DNA of 64,000 nt from Delphinus delphis. Its lineage: Eukaryota; Chordata; Mammalia; Artiodactyla; Delphinidae. The stretch lies in the NCBI RefSeq assembly GCF_949987515.2, contig NC_082688.1, positions 108,789,893 to 108,853,892 of the forward strand. Direction: 5' to 3'. A model generated the notes under the pieces. The model was not told where the DNA came from, ran no database searches, and worked only from the letters and a program-made list of their open reading frames with translations. This document shows positions 55,846 to 64,000 of the stretch, piece after piece. The position numbers were made by a program, and so were the translations under genes. Numbering within the stretch: position 1 is the stretch's first letter; each line of letters begins with the position of its first letter.

Positions 55846-56554
55846 TGGTAAATTTTGTTGTTAATACTCTATGATTTAAGGATAAAATGTACTGCAACAA
55901 TGCAGTGCCAGATACAGTCTCTATTTGTGATTTAATGGCTATACAGTTAAGCCTATGTTATAGGCAGAAGTCTCCTCTGTTTTCCACGGTACCTACATAA
56001 ATCTGACTGTGATACGCTTACAGAGACCTAACTTTTTCAGACCACTAAAGTTGCATTGAATACTAAAAATGTGACATGGCCTTGTATTTCCCAGTAAATA
56101 TTGGAAGGCTGGGTTTGTCACTTTGTCTCTATTATACCAACTTCACTAATTTAAACAAATGACAAATCTTCCAAGTAGAGCCTTCCTGGAGATTCCCAAA
56201 TGCAGATAACACATTCTGAAAGTTTCTCGAACGTTCAACACAGTGCTTAATTTTGATTATTTATCACACATCTCAATAGACATTTCAATATAGTCTATCT
56301 TGATATGCCACAAATAAGACACATTAAAGCTATAGGTGCTGTGTTTTAAGAAAATCCAAGAAGCAAGTTGTTTTCATAAAACCTGACTGGATGACCAAAT
56401 TAACTACAGCATTAATGCTACCTACTTTTCCACCGTGAAGTAGTTATGTTTAAAGAGATATGATTTCATCAAAACTAATCACTGCAACAAATTTCAATCA
56501 TAAATTAAAAGATACATATAAAACACAGGTAAATTATAGTGTAATGTGTGTTAT
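55846..56554. other. A/T-rich unique DNA, no gene
   Basis: No repeat or gene is recognised. Confidence 0.45.
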
Positions 56555-56569
56555 AAAAATGCAGTGGTG

Positions 56570-56773
56570 GGCTTCTCTGGTGGCGCAGTGGTTGAGAGTC
56601 CACCTGCCGATGCAGGGGACACGGGTTTGTGCCCCGGTCCGGGAAGATCCCACATGCCGCGGAGCGGCTGGGCCCATGAGCCATGGCCGCTGACCCTGCG
56701 TGTCCGGAGCCTGTGCTCCGCAACGGGAGAGGCCACAGCGGTGAGAGGCCCGCGTACCGCAAAAAAAAAAAAA
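56570..56773 (+). mobile_element. CHR-type SINE, young ~205-bp subfamily
   Basis: Head GGCTTCTCTGGTGGCGCAG, B-box GGTTTGTGCCC (CpG decay of GGTTCGTGCCC), GGAGCGGCTGGGCCCATGAG, CCGCGTACCGC, then a pure A tail. Perfect 15-bp duplication AAAAATGCAGTGGTG (56555-56569 and 56774-56788). Very recent by tail purity. Confidence 0.96.
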
Positions 56774-57125
56774 AAAAATGCAGTGGTGCTTATTATACAA
56801 TAGCACTTGACCTAAAAAGCTGCAAAGGAACTGAAAATTAGTGGCAGAAGTCACCGTTACTTGAAAACCAATGCATAATTAAAACGAAATAGTTCTGAAT
56901 TTCAATATGTCAATGAGAATAAATGGTTCTGTTTAGAAAATTTATATTTACAAATAATGTAACAGGACCAAGTGATGATACAAACTGAGAAAATATGTAA
57001 TTGCCTACTAATTAATTAAAGACTGTGGCCACTCTGTGGATTATGAAACCTCTGTTTTCTCCTCTTCCATGTGGCTAACTGCCTTTGGGTGGCCTCCCCA
57101 ACATGAATTGGTTGTAGCCTGATGT

Positions 57126-57305
57126 CAGGGATCCACACATTTTCTATCCGGGGCCAGAAGTAAATAAGTTAAGCTTCACAAGCCATACAGCCACTGTTAC
57201 AAGTACTCAGTTCTTCTATCCTGCATGAATGCAGGTGTAGACAATATTCACGGACAACACACAACCAAGAGGATGTGGCTGTGTTCCAACAAAATGTTAT
57301 AGAAA
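57126..57305 (+). mobile_element. Non-autonomous hAT-type DNA transposon
   Basis: Start CAGGGATCCACACATTTTCT, then GGGGCCAGAAGTAAATAAGT, ATACAGCCACTGTTACAAGT and GATGTGGCTGTGTTCCAACA. Same family as 32284 in the opposite orientation. The far end is missing. Confidence 0.65.
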
Positions 57306-57899
57306 CAGGTATCTGACAGATCAGTTGACTCCCCGTCTTCCTTCTGCAGAGAAGATGCTGTTCTTACTCTCTGATTAAGTCAAGGAAGGAAAAGGAAATA
57401 CATATGCAGCATAGACCTGACCCAGATGTTCTCTCAAATATCTGAAGATCAAGATGAAGAACTGGCTTAGACCAACTGAGGTCTCATTGAGGTGACCATC
57501 CACCTCAGATGTAAAAGTAATCCTAATCTCATGATAGGTCTTGCTGCTGAAAGATTTCTTTGCTCTTTGGATGTGTAGATCCCATAAAGATATATTTAAA
57601 AGCTATTTCTGAGGCCTTTCCTCAAAGAGAATATTTCTGGAAAGCATGAAGATTATTCACTTTCTAACTCAAGGGGCTCCCTTCTACAAGTGGCAGTCAG
57701 AAAGCATTAAACTTGCACTCAATCTGTTATTCTTTTAAGCTTGGAAACGACAAAATTCAAACAGTGGCACACAGAAAGGAAACACCATGGGCAAATGTTT
57801 TTTACTTAATGAGAACTAAGTGTCGCTCTAACTAAAATTTGGATTGGAACTAGAGTATTCTCATAAAAGCAACATAAGGTAGGAGTATGCCCGTGTTTT
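57306..57899. other. Unique DNA, no gene
   Basis: No repeat or gene is recognised. Confidence 0.45.
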
Positions 57900-58640
57900 C
57901 ACACACCCGTTCACTTATTTTCTCCACAAATATGTACATCAAGTGCTTACTCTGTGCCAGCACCATTCGGGCACTGGGAACACGGTCACGTGAAAACAGA
58001 CCTTACATTCCAGTCGGAGGAGACGGAAGAAAGACAAAGTGAAAATGTGTAATGTATGATGTATGAGATGATGATAAGTACCTAGAAAAAAACAAAGTAG
58101 GGAAGGAGAGTAGGAAATACAGTGTCTGGGAGCTACAATTTCACAGAAAACAGCCGGGGAAGTCCTCATAGAGAATGTAATATTGGAGTCCAGACCTGAA
58201 GACAGTGCGGGAATAAGCCAGGGACAGGAAAAAGAGTGGTCCAGGCAGAGGGAACAGCAAGTACAAACACCCTGAGGTGAGAGGGTCCCCGATCTGTTGG
58301 AGAAACAGCAAGGAGGCCAGTGCAGGGAACGTACAGCGAGAAAGGAGGGTGGAGGGAGACTCAGTGAGAGAGATGATGGGACAGAACGGGGAAGGAGAGT
58401 AGGCAGACTGCCTTACAGGATTTTAACAAAGGAATGACCTTTTCATGGATCATTCTGGCCACTGTGTTGAGAACAGACTGAAAGAGAGTCAAGGACAGAA
58501 GTGGGAAAACCAGTTAGGAGAATATTGCAGTAACCAGGTGAACTACGTGGTAGCTTGGACCAAGATGCTAGCAGTAGAGATATTCCTATATGTTTCCCAG
58601 AATAAATACATTCCTAGAGTGGACCTGGAAAGAAACAGGG
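57900..58640 (-). mobile_element. L2 LINE, long 3' region
   Basis: Antisense L2 in good order: CAAGTGCTTACTCTGTGCCA, GGGAAGTCCTCATAGAGAAT, AGTCCAGACCTGAAGACAG, GGTCCAGGCAGAGGGAACAG, AAACAGCAAGGAGGCCAGTG, GGATCATTCTGGCCACTGTG, AATATTGCAGTAACCAGGTG. At about 740 bp it is the best-preserved L2 here. Confidence 0.78.
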
Positions 58641-60089
58641 AGATGGTCTAAAACACAATCTTGGTGCAATTCAGCATCCTTCGCTTAGTGAGGGATCCGA
58701 GAGGGGCTTTAGGGATGGCGAAGGGAGCGGGTCTGAGAGCCACATGTAGTATCTCGTAGGGTTTTTCTCTGCACTATCAGAAATTCTATGCTGATAACAC
58801 TCAGCCTGAGCACGCGAGGAAAAGGCCCCTTACGTTCACTATCAGTTTCTGGAGTGAAGTGCAGACTCCGGCATTTGTAATGCAGTCTGCCTGGGTCCAT
58901 CACCACTTCACTTCTTCACCACCTGCGCTGGATTAATTACAGGGCTGATGAGCTTTACGTGGACTTCCTCTTCAGCAGAGTCGAATTATAGAAAGCTTGC
59001 TTTTGGAAGTTGGCGGTAAGGAAAGGGGTGGGAAGTTCTCCATTCTCTGATTCTTCAGTAGACTTGATAGAGTCGTGTCACCCTAGAGCTGCCAAGGGCA
59101 GAGGCATTGCTTCGTGGAACGACCATGATCACCACCATTGTGACAGTGTCCTCCACGATGCCTAGAAGAGGGACCAGTAATTACTTGCTGAATCAAATTT
59201 GAGTTGCACAGCGTGTTCTATTCATTTCTAGATAACAGATCTATTTGCTTCCTACAGTTTCGATGCTTTCTTATTTACAGTTGATGGTTCCCAAAGTTAA
59301 CATTTTTTTAAACTATGATACATATTTGCTTTGGTAAGATATGATTCCTGTACCCTATTTATACTTTATCCAAACAAGAAAAAGCAGCAAAGTACGATAA
59401 AACCGTACTTTGTATATGGCCCTTGAATAGTTGGTTTCTAAACACTTACGATAGAATTATAAAATTTAAGATAAATATAAACAAATATGTATATTATAGG
59501 TGCACTCTACAAGCAAGATCAAATTATTTTCCAGTAGATTAATAATATGTCATAACGGTCATACAGTATCCTGATCACAATAACTATTCAAACATCTGAC
59601 AAGTGATGGATTGGTGTTCTGTTCTCATAGACTTCTACATATGGACTTTCAGAGATAGTCCATCCACATTCATAGGAACCTGGATGTTTCTGGAACTGTA
59701 TCATTCAACTGCAAGAGTAAAGAGAAATCTGTTTCGGAGATGAAATACTCATTCTCCAGTTAGCAGGTGCTGGTGGTCGTTGTCAGGCTCTCTGTAGAAA
59801 AAGGCAGGAAATTGAGTTAAGGGGGCCTGATGCAGCTCTCTATTTTTATACATGAGAAAACTATGATGCAGAGGGTCATTTAAGGAAAATAAAGTGAAGA
59901 GCATGGCAGTGGGGAGTGGGCTGAGGCCAAGCACAAAGATGCCACATGCCAGTCTGGAGAGGCGTGGGCCTATTTCAAATAGGTGGGTGACATGGTCGGA
60001 TTTTAGAGCCATCGCTAGGTGACGTGGGACAGATACCACATGCAGGCCATGAGTATCAGCTCTTCCCTGAGTCCACGCTCTCATGTCCC
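58641..60089. other. Unique DNA, no gene
   Basis: No gene is recognised. A MIR-like antisense trace may lie near 59840-59900. A 143-codon minus-strand frame (59749-60180) has no family resemblance. Confidence 0.45.
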
Positions 60090-60345
60090 GGTGCCTCGGT
60101 AAACATCCTTCCCGCGGATGGGACGGCCTCCCTTCCTTGTCCCACAGACCCATCCTTCTTTCAAGTCTCTGCATAGGCAAGGCCTCTTCACGGAAGCCCC
60201 TCGGCGGTCAGCCCTTGTCCCTTTGCTCTCTCAGTAGCCTTCTAGAACACGGTACAAAGATTGTTAGTGTATCCGATTCCTCTGTTAGACTGAGGGTCCT
60301 CTAAAAGCAGGGGCTGAGTCTTAGTTATGTTTGGAAATGAGGATG
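60090..60345 (+). mobile_element. L2 LINE 3' fragment
   Basis: Sense L2-like: CTTTCAAGTCTCTGCATAGG, AAGGCCTCTTCACGGAAGCC, CTGTTAGACTGAGGGTCCTC, AAAGCAGGGGCTGAGTCTTA. Confidence 0.55.
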
Positions 60346-60888
60346 CCTCGCTCAGAAACTAGTCGTCAGAAAGTGCTTGTCACGACAATGGGCAAATGTA
60401 TAAAGGGGGCAAAATTTTACCTACCTCCTCTCTCTGTGTCTCCACACCTGGTGTTGCCTCTTCACCCTGTCCTCTGTCTTTGGGAGGCCCAGAGCTCTTC
60501 ATTTAAATGTCCCACTGAAGCCCATCCCCAAACATCTCAAGGTCTAGAACTGTCCCTTTCCTCCGCCTCCCAAGACCTGCTCATTGCTTTCCAAGTATCA
60601 ATACTAAAGCTGATCACTGGCTAAACCAATTCACGTTGGATTGTAAATGACACAGTTTTCCTTTGGGGAGTTGGTGCCTAAAATCCCAAGGAAAGAATAG
60701 CTAATGGCTGAATCTCAGGCACAGTGGCTGCCCAGCAAGGGCAAGAAAGGCAGGTATTTCTCTGCTCTGGTGTACAGCCAGGGATCCCCCAAATCACATT
60801 CTGTAGGCAGCTATCAACAGCGTCAACATGTGGACATATAAGAACTGGAAAAACAATGTTTTTATTTCACAGACTTATGGTTATTTCA
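60346..60888. other. Unique DNA, no gene
   Basis: No repeat or gene is recognised. A 97-codon plus-strand frame (60331-60624) is unsupported. Confidence 0.4.
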
Positions 60889-61031
60889 GGACTTCCCTGG
60901 TGGTCCAGTGGTTAGGACTCCGAGCTTCCACTGCAGGGGGCACAGGTTCGATCCCTGGTCAGGAAACTAAGATCCCACAACCTGCACAGAGCAGCCAAAA
61001 AAAAAAAAGAAAGAAAGAAAAGAAAAAAAAA
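60889..61031 (+). mobile_element. CHR-type SINE, short tRNA-only form
   Basis: Head GGACTTCCCTGGTGGTCCAG, CGAGCTTCCACTGCAGGGGG, B-box GGTTCGATCCC, AACTAAGATCCCACAACC, CAGCC then a long A tail with GAAA repeats. Confidence 0.94.
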
Positions 61032-61204
61032 GGTATGTATCTGATGATATCCTGGGATCAAATCTCCCAGGCAAAAAAAAAAAAAACAAAAAACACAGTT
61101 ACTTCCACATTCCTCCAGCACATATATTTCTTAAAAATAAATAGGAGGTTTTCCTTTTCAAAATAACTATAACTTCCTTGATGTTTTGGTGAGGAAAGGA
61201 TATT

Positions 61205-61640
61205 TTCCACTCACAAAGGAAAAATTAACTGCACACATCAACATGAATGAATCTCAAAAACGTATAGAGCTAAAAAAAAGGAAAGTCCCAGAAGAATATA
61301 CCCAGTATGATTTTATTTATTTGAAGTTCAAAACAATCAAAAATAAAACCAATTTTTGGCTTCAGGAGGCATTCACAGGTGGCTAAACCATACAGAAAAA
61401 CAAAGAAATGATCAGCATAAGATTCAGGCAAGCAATGACCTCCATGGAAGAGGCGGGGAGAGAAGGAAGGCTTGGCTTCTAAGAGGAAGCAATATTCTGT
61501 TTTCTCAGCCAAGCAGTGCCTATTCATTACGCTATTATTCTCTAAACTGGACATATGTCCTCCCTCAAATGTATGGCACGTTTCATAATAACAAAAGAAA
61601 ATGGAGCACTCTAAAAACTGTACAAAGAAAACAATAATCA
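61205..61640 (+). mobile_element. Old L1M LINE 3' fragment
   Basis: Sense L1M end: ATCAACATGAATGAATCTCA, TACCCAGTATGATTTTATTT, GAAGTTCAAAACAATCAAAA, and a decayed later part ending near ACGTTTCATAATAACAAAAG. Confidence 0.55.
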
Positions 61641-63298
61641 CCCACCACCCACCACCCAGGGTTCAGTATTAACAACCTTCAAGTCATCTTTCTTTTTATA
61701 CACAAGCACCCACGTGCACATGCATAAAATTTTATGTGTATGTGAAAGCATATACCGTAAATACAGTTTGCAGCTGGCTCTTTATCCCACAACACCCATA
61801 TGCATTGTTGCAGAACGAACTCTATGATGCATAATTGAGTGAGAAGAAACATTGTGAGCTTACTAAGAACTCACACAGAAAGGGACATTCTCACCCAATG
61901 TGATTAAACACATTTTCCTCAGATCTCCAGCATTCCCATGACAAGAGAACTTTCTAAGTTCCAAACCAGAGATGCCACACAATACCGATCTTCCCTAAGA
62001 CAGTGAATTTAGATCTACAACATCTCTTTAATCCAGTCAAAGCCAGACATTTTTAGCTTCTAAACTAGTTTTTTACTATGGAACAAACGTGCCAAAAATG
62101 ATATTCATCATTTTTAACACAGAAAAAAATAACCGTATTACATCAGAGCCCATAAAATATGGAAAATGGAGGAGTGATTTTCTCACTTCTGACACACACG
62201 TCATGTGTAAGACCCAGACATTCAGCATTTCAATTCTGTTCCGTTAATGACAGAACTGTTTCCATCTAAGACCCCAAATTATGTCTCAATCACGGCAACG
62301 TTTATGAATATTAATTGCCTGCTACTAGCATGTTAGTAAACGATCGTTTTAAACTGACATGTCTCCTGGACCAAATTATTCCCATGATCGAACTTTTTGC
62401 TGGCCAGAGCCTCAGTAAGTATTTCCTAGGAGCTTGAATTTTTCAATATGGCCATCCACAACTGGTAACCATACACTTCACACTCATGGCTTTCTATAAA
62501 TGTTTTAGTTTGAAATAATAAATGCTTTTAAAAATACCTCCACTTTGATAGGAAAACCCTATTCACCTCACAGCTCATTTCCACTTTTTAGTAATTTTTC
62601 TCTCATCAAGTTGACTCAAATAGAAAACATATCACCAAGAACTGAGCCACAGAACAGCCTGACACAGGTTCCAGAATTGGGAGTGAGGGGCTGACAAGTG
62701 GGCCCTGAGAACTTTCGGAGAAAGAGATTTTTCTTATCAAAACATGATCGTGTGTTTGGAAATGTGCTCACAAAAATAATTTTGGCTGCAGCAATTCCAT
62801 GCTCTTCCAATCATCCCCCAAAGCATGCTTTTACCAGTCAGAACAATTGTTAAGACTCCACACCTACAGTGCAAGTTTCTCATTTCCTCCTAAATAAACT
62901 AAATTGAATTTCTATAGCTGGAGCTGTTTGAAAAGGTTTTCCCTTTTTAAGTGAATGCAGTGTGCACAGATAGTCCCAATGCACCAAACCTCAGAGCCCA
63001 CAAAGCAGGAGACTTTCAGAGCAGCAAGAACACGCTGGGCTATATGAGATTTGAGGCAAACGCTGTGATCAGGGTAAGAAAAATACCTCCATGCAATTAA
63101 GAAAACCCGGTTGAGGCATTAGAAATGGAACAGGTTCACGTCTGGATTCAGGTGAGGACTGTAAAGTTTAGAAGGCCTTCTCGGCTCTGTGCTGTTCACC
63201 AAGAGTCTCTGCATCTGCCCTCAATAAACCCATCAATCCAAGGACACATCACCTGGGAAAATGCAAGACAGCTCATTGAATCCAGTTTTTAAAATCGT
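61641..63298. other. A/T-rich unique DNA, no gene
   Basis: No repeat or gene is recognised. A short CCACCA-type run lies at 61642-61660. Confidence 0.45.
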
Positions 63299-63928
63299 CA
63301 TACCTATAGATGGCCTACAGGCACATGAAAAGATGCTCAACATCACTAATTATTAGAAAAGTGTAAATCAAAACTACAGTGAGGTGGGCTTCCCTGGTGG
63401 TACAGTGGTTGAGAGTCTGCCTGCCGATGCAGGGGACACAGGTTCGTGCCCCAGTCCGGGAAGATCCCACATGCCGCGGAGCGGCTGGGCCCGTGAGCCA
63501 TGGCCGCTGAGCCTGCGTGTCCGGAGCCTGTGCTCCGCAGCGGGAGAGGCCACAACAGTGAGAGGCCCGCGTACCGCAAAAAAAAAAAAAAAACTACAAT
63601 GAGGTATCACCTCACACCAGTCAGAATGACCGGCATTAAAAAGTCTACAAATAACAAATGATGGAGAGGGTGTGGAGAAAAGGGAACCCTCCTACGCTGT
63701 TGGTGGGAATGTAAATTGGTGCAGCCACTATGGAGAACAGCATGGAGGTTCCTTAAAAAACTAAAAGTAGAGCTACCATATGATCCAGCAATCCCACTCC
63801 TGGGCATATATCCAGACAAAACCATAATTTGAAAAGATACATGCACCCTATGTTCATAGCAGCACTATTTACAGTAGCCAAGATATGGAAACAACCTAAA
63901 CACCCATCGACAGATGAATGGATAAAGA
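63299..63928 (+). mobile_element. LINE-1 ORF2 C-terminal region, interrupted by a SINE
   Basis: Sense L1 ORF2 end: AGATGGCCTACAGGCACATG, AAGATGCTCAACATCACTAA, then after the SINE CACACCAGTCAGAATGACCG, GTTGGTGGGAATGTAAATTG, CTACCATATGATCCAGCAAT, AATGGATAAAGAAGATGTAA. Moderately young with stops in frame. It continues into a TA repeat at the window edge, where L1 normally has a short TA stretch, so more of the element probably lies to the right. Confidence 0.92.
63386..63589 (+). mobile_element. CHR-type SINE, young ~205-bp subfamily, nested in L1
   Basis: Head GGCTTCCCTGGTGGTACAG, B-box GGTTCGTGCCC, GGAGCGGCTGGGCCCGTGAG, CCGCGTACCGC, A tail. Duplication AAAACTACAGTGAGGT (63370-63385) and AAAACTACAATGAGGT (63590-63605), one difference, taken from the L1 body. 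Younger than the L1. Confidence 0.96.
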
Positions 63929-63929
63929 A

Positions 63930-64000
63930 GATGTAAGATATATATATACATATATATATGTGTATATATATGTATATATATATATATACACACACATACA
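63930..64000. repeat. (TA)n microsatellite, running off the window
   Basis: TA units interrupted by CA and TG steps, ending in an ACACAC run. It arises at the position of the L1's own TATA stretch. Likely polymorphic. Confidence 0.95.

Noticed and set aside
59749..60180. 143-codon minus-strand frame
   Set aside because: Partly within an L2-like stretch, with no domain recognisable.

Overview
This window is nuclear DNA from a mammal, most likely a cetacean and probably a toothed whale. The main reason is about sixteen tRNA-derived SINE copies of the CHR type found in cetaceans, hippos and ruminants. They include a young ~205-bp subfamily with pure A tails and near-perfect target-site duplications, which I associate with odontocetes. 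The LINE-1 3' ends are of the artiodactyl/cetacean type, and ancient mammal-wide repeats (MIR, L2, MaLR LTRs, hAT transposons, old L1M) fill much of the rest. The species call is inference. I found no exon, host protein-coding gene, tRNA or rRNA gene that I can support. No reading frame outside repeats is long or recognisable, so the window looks intergenic or deep-intronic.

Layout. 1-9.7 kb: sparse repeats (a young SINE at 2.75 kb, an old LTR-like stretch at 4.8-5.3 kb, MIR/L2 traces) and A/T-rich unique DNA. 9.7-15.1 kb: L2, several SINEs (one inserted inside another) and an L1 tail. 17.4-24.4 kb: the densest nested area, with a hAT transposon split by a solo LTR and by an L1-derived insertion, a SINE that seems to carry extra 3' DNA, a MaLR LTR and two minus-strand L1 ends. 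24.5-27.1 kb: a long decayed L2 body. 28.2-36 kb: one MaLR LTR, a hAT copy and a 2-kb repeat-poor block that reads like 3'-UTR or conserved non-coding DNA.

36.5-43.8 kb is the LINE cluster. Its centre is a 3.3-kb LINE-1 (36960-40236) with an intact 5' end, full 5' UTR and full-length ORF1 interrupted by one stop codon, but cut off about 220 bp into ORF2. An 11-bp target duplication brackets it. Around it lie an L1 tail, a MaLR LTR and old L1M ORF2 sequence. 44.7-64 kb: SINEs (one with an internal 48-bp duplication), L2 and MIR copies, a tiny L1 insertion with a 17-bp duplication, two adjacent hairpins, and at the right edge an L1 ORF2 end interrupted by a young SINE and running into a TA repeat.

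Nothing here amounts to a new multi-gene system. The most informative observations concern retrotransposition mechanics: the 3'-truncated L1 with its true 5' end, composite insertions with extra DNA between repeat and duplication, nested insertions with readable order, and SINE subfamily markers. All repeat-family names come from remembered consensus features and should be confirmed with RepeatMasker/Dfam.
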